Source of the DNA: Burkholderiaceae bacterium
Lineage (GTDB): Bacteria; Pseudomonadota; Gammaproteobacteria; Burkholderiales; Burkholderiaceae
DNA: 64,000 nucleotides
Assembly: GCA_947462685.1 (NCBI GenBank)
Contig: CANHPL010000001.1
Span: 62,001 to 126,000 of the forward strand
Reading direction: 5' to 3'
Shown here: positions 19,293 through 28,950 of the stretch, one piece after another
Layout: every line of letters begins with the position of its first letter
How positions within the stretch are numbered: the stretch's first letter is position 1
The notes under the pieces: model-generated
Seen by the model: only the letters and a program-made list of their open reading frames with translations
Told to the model about the DNA's origin: nothing
The model's database searches: none
Made by a program: the position numbers and the translations under genes

Positions 19293-21651
19293 AGGTTTCA
19301 AATCTAGTTAATGGTAACGGTTTTTGACTCGTAGGTACATAGCCAGGAATATTGAGTCGCATAATATCGATTGGATTATTACCAACGCCAGTTAATCCCT
19401 TAAATTCTAATTGGAAAAAAATCTGCGTTGTAGATACCTGAGATGTGTTTACAAACTTATTTAAAGCCACCCTAAATGCCCAACAATCTTGATCATACTC
19501 AAAACCAGCTAGTGTGTTGAGAGTTTGTTGAGTAACTTGATCAAAGTTCCATCTTCCAATTGCATATAAAGAATTTGTCAGTGGCCATTGTCCTGAAAGT
19601 TCATATTGATAAATTGAGGTTGTCATGGCATTTTTATCAAAATTATATCGATAACTCGCATTTAACATCTTGCGGGCGGCTGGACGCCAACTCGCCGTTG
19701 TTGCAGATTGAACTGTTCTATTTAAGTCTTGATTAAATTGGTTAGCAAAATCTAAGTTGATGTTTCCAGTCAAGCGAGTAGATAAGCCAAATAATAGGTC
19801 AGAATAAGCTGGTGGATTCAATTGGTCGCCATTTAAACCAACGCGCTGTCCCTTAAAGTCAAAGCGCTGAGCCACAGTACCGCGAATTCTCTCGACACCT
19901 GTGTCTGCATCCAAGATTTTAGAGGATACGCCGACAGTTAACTTATTATTGTCCGCAATCCGATCATTACCGACAAAGGTATTTTCAGAAAAAATTTGTG
20001 CAAATCCGAACCCAGCGGAAGCAGTATCAAATAATGGGATATTGGTTTGATTGACATAGGGCGAATATACGTAAAAAGCCCTTGGCTCGAGAGTTACTAT
20101 CATATCCCTACCAAAAATTGACTTTAATTCTGGAGCATCTCTTTCAAAGAAAACTCCAGAATCAAGACTCATAATTGGTAATGCAAAACTTTGATTCACT
20201 CCAGGATAGTTTTCATTGCCAATCATATTATAGGTATTAGCTCGCACACTCATCTTCGGGGTTATATAGTAGCCAGGTGTTGTGAACGGCATACTAATAC
20301 TCGTATTAATAAATCCCCGATCTGCCGCAGCATAGCCACGATTTGGTATTGCCAATCCAGGAGCATCAAGGGGTCCAGAATAACTAAATCGAGTCAAGTT
20401 ACCTTGAAAGGTAAAAATGGAGCCATGCCAATCTAAATTTCGAAACAAAGCATTTAATTCAGGCTCGCGGTCGTAAGGTGCTACGACTATATTATTGGGA
20501 TCAGGTTGTAAGGTTTGATATTTTTGTACCCGGGTCAAAAAGCTCCAACCGGCTACGTTGTAATTAACCCCTGCTTCTTGAGTAAACTGCCTACTAACAG
20601 CTTGACTAATCGTCCTGCCTAAATCATCTGCATAAAAATCATCGGATACGCGACTAATATTGGCATATGCTGTAACACCTGAGGCTATCAGTTGTTGATG
20701 TTGCCACGTGTAAGCCCACCGGCTAGCGCCAAAAGCACTGTCATTGGGTAAATACTCGCCTTTTAAAACCCCAGAATAAATGGGTTCTAAATAACGAAAC
20801 TCACCACCAAGTTGAACTCCTCTTTTTGACATATACCTTGGATAAAGCGTCAAGTCTCGATTCGGCGCAATATTAAGATAATACGGTGTAGTGATATCCA
20901 GTCCTGTATTGGTATTGACGCCAATCGTTGGGGGTAAAAAACCAGAACGACGATCATCACTAATCGGTATCGAGAAATAAGGCATATAAAAAACCGGAGT
21001 ATTAAAAAAGTGCAACACCCCATCTTTACCAGTCGCATCATTTGTCGATTGATCAATCAACAAGTCTTTTGAGGAGAAATACCAGTCATAGTTTCCTGGA
21101 TTACAGGTTGAGTAGGTTGGCTTGGTCAAATAAGTGCGGTCTTCATCTAAAAAATCTGCTCGATCAGCATAGCCACTACCTCGAGTCTGCTTTAATTCGT
21201 ATTCTGGTTTTTCTATCCAACCCTGTTTAGAATCCATTTGTATTTGACCCTTAGGGCCTGCAAAAGAAGCCGTCGGCTTATTAAGTTTTACATTACCTTC
21301 ACCCTTGGCAATATCCGTATCAAAGTTGTAATCTAATTCGTTGCCTTTAATCACCGTACCATTGCGACGAATTTCAGCGTCTCTTTTGAGGATCATATCT
21401 CGATCATTTACCCCTTCAATTTCTTGACTTTTGGTAAAAGTCATCGCCTGATCGTCTGTAATTTTTACTTGTTCATGCAGCTGGTCATCCAACTTCAAAG
21501 CAAGGGGTTTTTTCAAAAAACGTGAATTTTGATCACTTGCACCGTAAACTGGTGTTTGCATGCAAAATAATGCAATTGGCAAAGCGTATACCCACCCACG
21601 CACTTGAAAATGGATGAGCTGATGAAGGTGGGATGAGTATGATTTTGACAT
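19285..21651 (-). CDS. lptD: LPS-assembly protein LptD
   Basis: A 788-residue outer-membrane beta-barrel that inserts lipopolysaccharide into the outer leaflet with LptE. A signal peptide ends near residue 38 (VYGA); an N-terminal jellyroll (OstA/LptA-like, about 75-170; DRDMILKRDAEIRRNGTVI) is followed by the LptD barrel domain to the C-terminus. Only two Cys are seen in the mature protein, C183 (STCNPGNYDW) and C723 (DQDCWAF). They match one of the two non-consecutive disulfide positions of the Escherichia coli protein, which has four Cys, so a single long-range disulfide is predicted. It opens the minus-strand operon and is 34 bases from the divergent amgK. Confidence 0.97.
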   Translation of the reverse strand: MSKSYSSHLHQLIHFQVRGWVYALPIALFCMQTPVYGASDQNSRFLKKPLALKLDDQLHEQVKITDDQAMTFTKSQEIEGVNDRDMILKRDAEIRRNGTVIKGNELDYNFDTDIAKGEGNVKLNKPTASFAGPKGQIQMDSKQGWIEKPEYELKQTRGSGYADRADFLDEDRTYLTKPTYSTCNPGNYDWYFSSKDLLIDQSTNDATGKDGVLHFFNTPVFYMPYFSIPISDDRRSGFLPPTIGVNTNTGLDITTPYYLNIAPNRDLTLYPRYMSKRGVQLGGEFRYLEPIYSGVLKGEYLPNDSAFGASRWAYTWQHQQLIASGVTAYANISRVSDDFYADDLGRTISQAVSRQFTQEAGVNYNVAGWSFLTRVQKYQTLQPDPNNIVVAPYDREPELNALFRNLDWHGSIFTFQGNLTRFSYSGPLDAPGLAIPNRGYAAADRGFINTSISMPFTTPGYYITPKMSVRANTYNMIGNENYPGVNQSFALPIMSLDSGVFFERDAPELKSIFGRDMIVTLEPRAFYVYSPYVNQTNIPLFDTASAGFGFAQIFSENTFVGNDRIADNNKLTVGVSSKILDADTGVERIRGTVAQRFDFKGQRVGLNGDQLNPPAYSDLLFGLSTRLTGNINLDFANQFNQDLNRTVQSATTASWRPAARKMLNASYRYNFDKNAMTTSIYQYELSGQWPLTNSLYAIGRWNFDQVTQQTLNTLAGFEYDQDCWAFRVALNKFVNTSQVSTTQIFFQLEFKGLTGVGNNPIDIMRLNIPGYVPTSQKPLPLTRFETYE

Positions 21652-21685
21652 TTAATTCTCTAACCCATTTATTATACGAATCATT

Positions 21686-22705
21686 ATGCAAGATACTCGC
21701 TTTGAATCCCTGAAAATTTGGTTAAAATCTCTTCCAATTGAGCATGGAATTGATATTAGCTCCATTACACCAGCCTCAAGTGACGCTAGCTTTCGTCGAT
21801 ATTTTCGTGTTCTTAGCTCCAATTCTAGATCCTCAAGCTTCATTGTGATGGATGCCCCAACGAATAAAGAAGATTCAAAACCATTTGTTTATGTGGCCCA
21901 ATTATTACTTCAAGCACAAATTAATGTTCCAAAGTTACATGAAGTCAATCTGGATGATGGTTTTTTATTGCTTGGTGACCTAGGTACGAAGACCCTCTTT
22001 TCTGAAATTAACCCCGAAAATGTGTCACTTTTATATAAAAAAGTAACACATACTCTTGTAAAACTTCAAAAAAATACCCCGACACATCAATTACCTTTAT
22101 ATGACAAGGTGCTTTTAAAGCGAGAACTTCAACTTTTTCCTGATTGGTACCTCTCCAAGCATCTTAATTATGAAATGTCAGAAAAAGAAGTTCAAGACTT
22201 AAATCATATATTTGATAGTCTTATAGAAAACATCATGCAACAGCCCACCGTATTTGTGCATCGAGACTTTCATTCACGAAACCTGATGATTACCCCTGAG
22301 AACGAGATTGGAGTTCTTGACTTTCAAGATGCTGTAGTAGGACCAATTACCTATGATTTAGTTTCCATTTTTCGGGATGCCTATCTTGGGTGGACTGAGG
22401 AACAACAGGTTGATTGGGTCATTAGGTACTGGGAAGTAGCGAAGCGTGAGAATTTGCCAGTTGATCATGATTTTGGTGAGTTTTATAAAAGTTTTGAATG
22501 GACGGGGCTGCAGCGTCATCTCAAAGTATTGGGTATTTTTGCTCGACTTTTTCATCGTGATGCAAAAGATGGTTATCTAAAAGATTTACCTTTGGTACTC
22601 AGTTATACAGAAAAAGTTGCGCAACGCTACTCTATATTTAGACCTCTAGTAAGAATTTTAGATAATGCCCAAAAACGTGAACGACCGGATGGAATGACAT
22701 TTTAA
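21686..22705 (+). CDS. amgK: N-acetylmuramate/N-acetylglucosamine anomeric kinase
   Basis: A 339-residue aminoglycoside-phosphotransferase-fold kinase. The Brenner motif VHRDFHSRNLM places the catalytic Asp at D194, and the DFQDA motif has the metal-binding D212. With MurU just downstream it would phosphorylate cell-wall amino sugars at C1 in the recycling route that bypasses de novo UDP-MurNAc synthesis (known in Pseudomonas, where the pair also lies next to lptD). The gap to the divergent lptD is only 34 bases, so promoters must overlap or reach into the coding sequences. Family sequence alone would say only 'phosphotransferase'; the neighbour makes the specific call. Confidence 0.88.
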   Translation: MQDTRFESLKIWLKSLPIEHGIDISSITPASSDASFRRYFRVLSSNSRSSSFIVMDAPTNKEDSKPFVYVAQLLLQAQINVPKLHEVNLDDGFLLLGDLGTKTLFSEINPENVSLLYKKVTHTLVKLQKNTPTHQLPLYDKVLLKRELQLFPDWYLSKHLNYEMSEKEVQDLNHIFDSLIENIMQQPTVFVHRDFHSRNLMITPENEIGVLDFQDAVVGPITYDLVSIFRDAYLGWTEEQQVDWVIRYWEVAKRENLPVDHDFGEFYKSFEWTGLQRHLKVLGIFARLFHRDAKDGYLKDLPLVLSYTEKVAQRYSIFRPLVRILDNAQKRERPDGMTF

Positions 22706-22707
22706 AA

Positions 22708-23454
22708 ATGAAGATGACTTTTTTTTCAGATTTTCCAGTAATGATTCTTGCTGCAGGTCGCGGGGAGCGCATGCGTCCCTTAACCGATCATTTACCCAAA
22801 CCTATGCTTGAGATACACGGAAAAAGCCTTCTGCAATATCATCTAGAAGGATTAAAGCGTTACGGATTTGAAAATGTTGTCATTAATCACGCCTGGCTAG
22901 GAAATAAAATAGAAGATGCCTTTAGCAATGGGCAATCGATGGGTTTAAATATTCAATACTCCAAAGAGGAAAATGCCCTAGAAACAGCTGGTGGCATTGC
23001 TCAAGCTTTACCTTTATTAAATCCAAGTGATTATTTTTTTGTGATAAATGGTGATACGTTTATTCCAAATTTTCCGTTTGATCGAATTCAAGATATTGTG
23101 GAACAAATTAGAATCGATCATTCTGAAGGATCCCAAGCCTTACTTGCGTATTTATTTTTAGTAAAAAACCCCCCTCACCATCCGCAGGGAGATTTTTATT
23201 TGTTACCACCAAAAGTATTTTCCGATGATCAGCTAAAAAATAATCCCCTGAGACAATCAAAATCTACTTTTTCTGGTGCAGGTATCTACCATAAATGTTT
23301 GTTTGAAGATCTTGCAGTAAACCAAAAGGCGCCACTGGCACCTATCTTGAAAAAGGCTATGGGAAATTTATTAGTTGAGGGAGAGTTATTGTCCTGTTCG
23401 TGGCACGATGTTGGAACACCTGATAGACTTTTAGCATTGAATCAACCTAATTAA
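22708..23454 (+). CDS. murU: N-acetylmuramate-1-phosphate uridylyltransferase
   Basis: A 248-residue NTP-transferase fold protein. The nucleotide-binding signature LAAGRGERMRPLT...PKPML is at about 14-35, VINGDTF carries the metal-binding Asp (about 113), and the sugar-binding part includes WHDVGTPDRL near the C-terminus. With AmgK it would turn MurNAc-1-phosphate and UTP into UDP-MurNAc. Start at 22708 follows the amgK stop by two bases; ATG 22714 is an equally possible start. Confidence 0.88.
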   Translation: MKMTFFSDFPVMILAAGRGERMRPLTDHLPKPMLEIHGKSLLQYHLEGLKRYGFENVVINHAWLGNKIEDAFSNGQSMGLNIQYSKEENALETAGGIAQALPLLNPSDYFFVINGDTFIPNFPFDRIQDIVEQIRIDHSEGSQALLAYLFLVKNPPHHPQGDFYLLPPKVFSDDQLKNNPLRQSKSTFSGAGIYHKCLFEDLAVNQKAPLAPILKKAMGNLLVEGELLSCSWHDVGTPDRLLALNQPN

Positions 23455-23463
23455 GCCAACAAA

Positions 23464-24822
23464 ATGACGAATCATATCGACCTCTTTATTTTACGTCGCG
23501 ATGCGGTAGCGCGCATGGTGCGACAAATCTCAGGTAGTGGCGTCGTCATCTTGAGTACCTCTCCAGAACTTTCAAGAAATAGGGATAGTGATTTTCCATA
23601 TCGTCACGACAGTGATTTTTATTACTTAACCGGCTTCGAGGAACCTCAGGCTTATCTGGTATTACAAGTCAATCCTAATAATGTGAAGAGTCATCTATTT
23701 TGTCGCCCGAAAAATATAGAACGTGAAATTTGGGATGGTATTCGTTTAGGTCCAGAAGCTGCTCCTAAGATTCTTGGGGTCAACTTTGGATATTCGATTG
23801 ATGAAATCAATGTCGTTATGCCTGAGCTCATGATGAATTTCATGCATGTTTACCATCGCACTTCCTCATCGTCACAACGGGATGAGGAGATGCGGGGATG
23901 GGTGGGACAACTAGCCAATAAATCACGTCAAGGTATACAAACCCCAAGTGAATTTCATAACATTGAAAAAATAATTCATGAGCAACGCTTGTTTAAAGAT
24001 GATGTCGAAATTTCAATTATGCGCAAGTCAGCAAAGATTGCCGCGCAAGGGCATCTCATGGCCATGCAAACTTGTAAGCCAGGACTTCAAGAATTTCATT
24101 TAGAAGCGTCTCTTTTATACCAATTTAGAAAACAAGGCGCGCAATCAGTGGCCTATAACAGCATTGTTGCTGCGGGAGAAAATGCCTGTATTTTGCATTA
24201 TCGGGCTGGGAACTCGATCTTAAAAGATGGTGATCTTTGTTTAATTGATGCAGGTTGTGAACTCGATAGTTACGCCTCAGATATCACAAGAACATTTCCT
24301 GTAAGTGGAAAATTCTCATCACCCCAACAACAAGTTTATGAAATCGTTTTGGCGGCACAAGAAAGTGCTCTTGAGCAATGTGTTTCAGGAAAAAACTTTC
24401 AAGAACCCCATGAAGCTGCCCTAAAGGTTCTTACACAAGGCTTATTTGATCTAAAGATTCTAAATTCTAATCAACACGGAAGTTTAGAAGATGCCATCAA
24501 GTCTGAAGCCTATAAACCTTATTACATGCACCGTACGAGTCATTGGTTGGGAATGGATGTTCATGATGTAGGCTCTTATCGAGAGCCCAATGATCCTCTT
24601 TTAGGCTGGCGGATTCTGCGTCCTGGTATGGCTCTCACCATAGAACCTGGTTTGTATTTTCGGCCATCTCCTGAAGTACCGGACATATTTTGGAACATAG
24701 GAATTCGAATCGAGGATGATGTCCTAATAGGGACTTCTAATTATGAAATTTTATCGCGTGATGTTCCAGTGAAGATCTCTGAAATTGAATATTGGATGGC
24801 GAACAGCTCGATACAAATATGA
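23464..24822 (+). CDS. pepP: Xaa-Pro aminopeptidase P
   Basis: A 452-residue M24B metallopeptidase that removes N-terminal residues before proline. The N-terminal creatinase-like domain (1-170) has the FPYRHDSDFYYLTGF signature. The pita-bread domain has the dinuclear metal ligands D262 and D273 (DAGCELDSYASD), the His of HWLGMDVHDVG (about 360), and the Glu of TIEPGLYF and RIEDDV (about 393 and 417). The next gene starts in its stop (ATGA), so they are coupled. Confidence 0.96.
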   Translation: MTNHIDLFILRRDAVARMVRQISGSGVVILSTSPELSRNRDSDFPYRHDSDFYYLTGFEEPQAYLVLQVNPNNVKSHLFCRPKNIEREIWDGIRLGPEAAPKILGVNFGYSIDEINVVMPELMMNFMHVYHRTSSSSQRDEEMRGWVGQLANKSRQGIQTPSEFHNIEKIIHEQRLFKDDVEISIMRKSAKIAAQGHLMAMQTCKPGLQEFHLEASLLYQFRKQGAQSVAYNSIVAAGENACILHYRAGNSILKDGDLCLIDAGCELDSYASDITRTFPVSGKFSSPQQQVYEIVLAAQESALEQCVSGKNFQEPHEAALKVLTQGLFDLKILNSNQHGSLEDAIKSEAYKPYYMHRTSHWLGMDVHDVGSYREPNDPLLGWRILRPGMALTIEPGLYFRPSPEVPDIFWNIGIRIEDDVLIGTSNYEILSRDVPVKISEIEYWMANSSIQI

Positions 24823-25985
24823 TCGACAAGTTTCAATCTGCTCAAGTTGTGATTGAAGGTGCGGGTCCAGTTGGACTTGCATGTGGTATTTTACTTTTGC
24901 AAAACAACCCAGAACTTAAATTAATCCTGATTGATAAAAATCCAGCTTCAGATGATTTTTTGGCAAATGCTGATACTCGGGGTATTGCAATATCCGAGGG
25001 ATCAAAACAATTACTTCAGAGTATGGGAGCTTGGGTAGATTACGCACCAGCGATTCATCAAGTGCATGTCTCACAAAAAGGTTATTTTGGTAGAACAGTG
25101 ATGGATTCTGCAGAAATAGGTCAGCCTGCTTTAGGTCATATTGTGCGTTATCGAGATATTCTTTTATCTCTACGTGAGCAATTACGGTGTTTAGAATCCA
25201 AAACAACATCTTTTATTTGGTTAAGGGAAACTGATACAACATTTACTATGCCGAATGTATCTCCCAATACGTGTTTCATTCATGCTGATGGTGGACTATT
25301 CCATGAACAATCAGCGAAGGATCTTTATAAGGATTATGGTCAATCCGCATTGGTTGGATGGTTAGAAGTTAAAGATGTGAAGCCCAATGTGGCTTGGGAA
25401 CGTTTTACTGAAGATGGGCCAATCGCCATCCTTCCTCACCATCAAGGACAAAACACAAAAAACTTCGTATGGTGTGCGCCTAAAGCAAAAATTGATTTAC
25501 TTTCTCACCTCCCTGAACAAGAGTTCTTAATACAATTAAAAAACGCCATTCAATTACCGATTGGGCAATTGTTAAATGTACATCAAAGAAAATCTTATCC
25601 TTTAGGTCTCAATATTAAAAAAGAGATTGTTAAAGGCAATGAAGTTTGGATTGGTAATGCAGCTCAAACCTTACATCCGGTAGCTGGTCAAGGGCTTAAT
25701 TTAGGTCTACGCGATGCCTATACCTTGGCACGGTTATTAAATTCAATTTACGTAAAGTCAAGAGTTAATTCAATCGATGCTGTGAAATGCACTCTTAATG
25801 AATATCAAAAACAAAGGTCTCGAGATCGTCAAACCACCATTCAAGTAACTGATTTAATGGCAAGTGTGTTTACCTCTACTTTGTTACCAATCGTCATTGG
25901 TCGTGGGATAGCACTTTCTGCTCTGCAATGGCTACCGCCATTTAAAAATCTATTAGCTAGGCAAATGATGTTTGGGCAACGATAA
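24819..25985 (+). CDS. FAD-dependent hydroxylase of the UbiH/UbiF/VisC family
   Basis: A 388-residue class A flavoprotein monooxygenase. The dinucleotide motif is EGAGPVGLACG at the N-terminus and the FAD-ribityl motif is GNAAQTLHPVAGQGLNLGLRDA near residue 285; the usual GDAAH is GNAAQ here. Such enzymes hydroxylate the aromatic ring in ubiquinone synthesis; which ring position (UbiH, UbiF, UbiI or a broad-range UbiM) cannot be told. I chose ATG 24819, overlapping the pepP stop, over an upstream in-frame TTG at 24792. pepP-ubiH is a well-known pairing. About 50 residues in the middle (FHEQSAKDLYKDYGQSALVGWL) fit the substrate-side beta sheet. Confidence 0.9.
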   Translation: MIDKFQSAQVVIEGAGPVGLACGILLLQNNPELKLILIDKNPASDDFLANADTRGIAISEGSKQLLQSMGAWVDYAPAIHQVHVSQKGYFGRTVMDSAEIGQPALGHIVRYRDILLSLREQLRCLESKTTSFIWLRETDTTFTMPNVSPNTCFIHADGGLFHEQSAKDLYKDYGQSALVGWLEVKDVKPNVAWERFTEDGPIAILPHHQGQNTKNFVWCAPKAKIDLLSHLPEQEFLIQLKNAIQLPIGQLLNVHQRKSYPLGLNIKKEIVKGNEVWIGNAAQTLHPVAGQGLNLGLRDAYTLARLLNSIYVKSRVNSIDAVKCTLNEYQKQRSRDRQTTIQVTDLMASVFTSTLLPIVIGRGIALSALQWLPPFKNLLARQMMFGQR

Positions 25986-25989
25986 ATCC

Positions 25990-26012
25990 ATTTGCCTAAA
26001 TTTTAGGCAAAT
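25990..26012. promoter_or_regulatory. Perfect 23-bp palindrome fitting the Fis consensus
   Basis: An 11-1-11 inverted repeat. Its central 15 bases, 25994-26008 (GCCTAAATTTTAGGC), fit the degenerate Fis consensus: G and C at the ends, Y-A and T-R at the inner positions, an A/T-only centre. It overlaps the -35 box of the predicted dusB-fis promoter, the place where a bound repressor would act. It could be read as a terminator for ubiH instead, but no T tract follows. Confidence 0.6.
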
Positions 26013-26032
26013 ATTAAAAATTGTGCTAAAGT
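26004..26032 (+). promoter_or_regulatory. Predicted sigma-70 promoter of dusB-fis
   Basis: The -35-like TAGGCA (26004-26009, 4 of 6) and -10-like TAAAGT (26027-26032, 4 of 6; preceded by TGTGC) are spaced 17 bp apart, 32 bases before the dusB start. Modest match to consensus. Confidence 0.45.
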
Positions 26033-26063
26033 TCTTCTTCTTCCCATTTAACATGGTTTAATT

Positions 26064-27080
26064 GTGTTTCTCGGTCAACATCATTTATCAAATCATCTAT
26101 TTGTTGCTCCTATGGCTGGGGTAACAGATCGACCATTTCGACAATTGTGTAAGCGTTTAGGTGCTGGCTATGCAGTTTCAGAAATGATTGCTTCAAACGC
26201 CATGTTATGGAATAGCGAAAAAACTTTGCGTCGAGCAAATCATGATGGCGAAACGAATCCTATCTCTGTTCAAATAGCTGGTGCAGATCCTGTCATGATG
26301 GCCCAAGCAGCTGTTTTGAATATTGATCGTGGTGCTCAAATTATTGATATCAATATGGGCTGCCCAGCAAAAAAAGTTTGCAATGTTGCCTCAGGTTCTG
26401 CCTTATTACAAAATGAACCACTCGTCGGCAAAATCTTGCATGAAATTGTTGAGGCAACTCTCAAGCACCACCCCCAAGTACCAGTTACATTAAAAATAAG
26501 AACTGGATGGGATAGGAACCATAAAAATGCCCTAAGAATTGCCCAAATCGCTCAAGATTGCGGGATTGCAATGTTAACAATTCATGGACGGACAAAAGCT
26601 GACTTGTACCATGGGCAAGCAGAATATGAGACCATCGCGCAAGTTAAAGCGTCTGTAAAAATTCCAATCGTTGCCAATGGTGATATCAACACGCCTGAAA
26701 AAGCGAAATGGGTTTTAGAGTATACAAATGCTGATGCCATCATGATCGGTCGAGCCGCCCAAGGGCGCCCTTGGATTTTTCGTGAAATTGACCATTACTT
26801 ACAAACCGGTACGCATTTAACAGCCCCAACGATTTCAGAAATTGCGCTGATCATGCATGACCATCTATTAGAACATTATGCTTTTTATGGAGAATATATT
26901 GGCTTACGTTCTGCGCGAAAACATATTGGCTGGTACTGCAAAGGCTTGCGTAATTCCCATGTATTTCGTGCTCGCATGAACACGATTGAGTCTTGTCAAG
27001 AACAACTCAATGCAGTTCGAGATTACTTTGCTGAACTCGCTCAATTTTCTGAGCGAATAGAATATTTAGAGGCTGCTTAA
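26064..27080 (+). CDS. dusB: tRNA-dihydrouridine synthase B
   Basis: A 338-residue FMN-dependent enzyme that reduces U17-type uridines in tRNA D loops. A TIM barrel with VAPMAGVTDRPFR at the N-terminus, the catalytic Cys in MGCPAKKVC (about residue 99), the NGDI and IGRAAQGRPWIF phosphate-binding loops, and a C-terminal helical tRNA-binding domain. The start must be GTG 26064: an in-frame TAA lies at 26049 and no other start codon is between. dusB-fis is the classical operon. Confidence 0.97.
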   Translation: MFLGQHHLSNHLFVAPMAGVTDRPFRQLCKRLGAGYAVSEMIASNAMLWNSEKTLRRANHDGETNPISVQIAGADPVMMAQAAVLNIDRGAQIIDINMGCPAKKVCNVASGSALLQNEPLVGKILHEIVEATLKHHPQVPVTLKIRTGWDRNHKNALRIAQIAQDCGIAMLTIHGRTKADLYHGQAEYETIAQVKASVKIPIVANGDINTPEKAKWVLEYTNADAIMIGRAAQGRPWIFREIDHYLQTGTHLTAPTISEIALIMHDHLLEHYAFYGEYIGLRSARKHIGWYCKGLRNSHVFRARMNTIESCQEQLNAVRDYFAELAQFSERIEYLEAA

Positions 27081-27083
27081 ATC

Positions 27084-27335
27084 ATGGAAGCAAAAAAACA
27101 TCCTGTTACTGAAGTACTTGAAATCCATTTACAACGTTATTTAGATGATTTAGGCGACATTGCACCTTCTAACGTTTACGATATGGTCATTGCTTCTATC
27201 GAAAAGCCGATGTTACAACTCATCATGCAACATGCTGAACATAATCAATCATTGGCTGCGCAATATCTTGGATTGAACCGCAATACCCTAAGAAAAAAAT
27301 TGCTAGAACATGGCTTATTTGAAAACAAATCCTAA
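27084..27335 (+). CDS. fis: DNA-binding protein Fis
   Basis: An 83-residue nucleoid-associated protein and transcription factor. The C-terminal helix-turn-helix (LAAQYLGLNRNTLRKKLLEHGL, about 58-79) is the Fis/NtrC-type HTH. The N-terminal part is shorter than in the 98-residue Escherichia coli Fis, as in other betaproteobacteria, so the beta-hairpin arms used for Hin/Gin recombination may be missing. It starts three bases after dusB. Confidence 0.95.
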   Translation: MEAKKHPVTEVLEIHLQRYLDDLGDIAPSNVYDMVIASIEKPMLQLIMQHAEHNQSLAAQYLGLNRNTLRKKLLEHGLFENKS

Positions 27336-27363
27336 CATTCTTTATTTACTTTAAACACATCTT

Positions 27364-28947
27364 ATGATCAAAACAGCCCTTATTTCAGTTTCAGATAAAT
27401 CAGGAATTATTCCTTTTGCAAAGTCTCTTCATGAACTAGGTATTCGTTTAATTTCGACAGGGGGAACCGCTAAATTATTAGCTGAAAATAATTTACCCGT
27501 CATTGAAGTATCAGCTTTGACCCAATTCCCTGAAATGCTTGATGGTCGTGTCAAGACTTTACACCCCATGGTTCATGGTGGTCTATTGGCCATCCGCGAA
27601 AATAAACAACATATGCAAGCGCTCAAAGATCACGGAATTGGAGCTATTGACCTGTTGGTTATCAATTTATATCCATTTGAAAAAACGATTGCACAAGAAC
27701 ATTGTAGTTTTGCGGAAGCGATTGAAAATATTGATATTGGTGGTCCAGCCATGTTGCGTGCTGCCGCAAAAAATCATCAAGATGTGACGGTTTTAATTTC
27801 ACCAGATGACTATATCGTTGTATTAGACGAAATGAAGGCCAATCAATGTCAAGTGTCTTTTGCAACCAATCTTCGATTAGCGAAGAAGGTTTTTACTCAT
27901 ACCGCACAATATGATGGAGCAATTGCTAATTATTTAAGTTCGCTACCCAATAATCAAGATCATCAAGAAAGATCTTTATTCCCTGAATCATTCAATTTAG
28001 GCTTTCAGCGTGTTCAGGAATTACGCTATGGAGAAAATCCTCATCAATTAGCTGCTTTTTATAAAGATATCAAATCTGTTGCTGGGGGCTTAGCGAGTTA
28101 CCAACAATTACAAGGTAAAGAACTTTCTTATAACAATATTGCAGATGCTGATGCTGCTTGGGAATGTGTGAAGAGTTTTGGTAATAGTACTGAAGCGGGT
28201 CATCCTGCTTGCGTAATTGTCAAACATGCAAATCCTTGTGGCGTTGCCATTGCACATTCCAGCTTGGATGCCTATGAAAAGGCATTTAAAACAGATCCAA
28301 CTTCCGCCTTTGGTGGAATTATTGCTTTTAACCGTGAATGTGATGGCTTAACAGCTCAGGCGGTTTCGAAGCAATTTGTCGAAGTACTGATTGCACCATC
28401 TTTTACAGCAGAAGCTCTTACCATCTTAAGCAATAAACAAAATGTCAGGGTTTTGCAGATTCCACTATCTGGTGCACAAAATCCATATGATCTAAAACGC
28501 GTTGGTGGCGGAATTCTGGTGCAGACACCGGATGCCAAAAATGTGACGCTCGATCAATTGCAAGTAGTCACTAAAAAACATCCTTCACCTCATGAATTAG
28601 AAGAAATGCTGTTTGCATGGAAGGTGGCTAAGTATGTTAAGTCTAATGCGATCGTTTTTTGCGCTAATGGTATGACGCTTGGTGTGGGTGCAGGCCAAAT
28701 GAGTCGTATTGACTCCGCAAAAATTGCTGGCATCAAAGCTTCTAACGCTGGCCTTTCACTCGTGGGCTCTGTTGTCGCTAGTGATGCCTTCTTTCCTTTT
28801 AGAGATGGTTTAGATGTGGTCGTAGCTGCTGGAGCGACATGCGTCATTCAGCCAGGTGGTAGCGTTCGAGATGATGAAGTTGTGCAAGCTGCCAATGAGC
28901 ATGGTATTGTCATGGTTTACACTGGCACACGCCATTTTAGGCACTAA
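27364..28947 (+). CDS. purH: Bifunctional AICAR formyltransferase / IMP cyclohydrolase
   Basis: A 527-residue enzyme for the last two steps of purine synthesis. The N-terminal MGS-like IMP cyclohydrolase domain (1-145) has SVSDKSGI and [10 protein letters not shown]; the AICAR transformylase domain (about 150-527) has [17 protein letters not shown] and PFRDGLD. Full length. It is in the dusB-fis-purH-ruvCAB run, 28 bases after fis. Confidence 0.98.
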   Translation: MIKTALISVSDKSGIIPFAKSLHELGIRLISTGGTAKLLAENNLPVIEVSALTQFPEMLDGRVKTLHPMVHGGLLAIRENKQHMQALKDHGIGAIDLLVINLYPFEKTIAQEHCSFAEAIENIDIGGPAMLRAAAKNHQDVTVLISPDDYIVVLDEMKANQCQVSFATNLRLAKKVFTHTAQYDGAIANYLSSLPNNQDHQERSLFPESFNLGFQRVQELRYGENPHQLAAFYKDIKSVAGGLASYQQLQGKELSYNNIADADAAWECVKSFGNSTEAGHPACVIVKHANPCGVAIAHSSLDAYEKAFKTDPTSAFGGIIAFNRECDGLTAQAVSKQFVEVLIAPSFTAEALTILSNKQNVRVLQIPLSGAQNPYDLKRVGGGILVQTPDAKNVTLDQLQVVTKKHPSPHELEEMLFAWKVAKYVKSNAIVFCANGMTLGVGAGQMSRIDSAKIAGIKASNAGLSLVGSVVASDAFFPFRDGLDVVVAAGATCVIQPGGSVRDDEVVQAANEHGIVMVYTGTRHFRH

Positions 28948-28950
28948 TTA

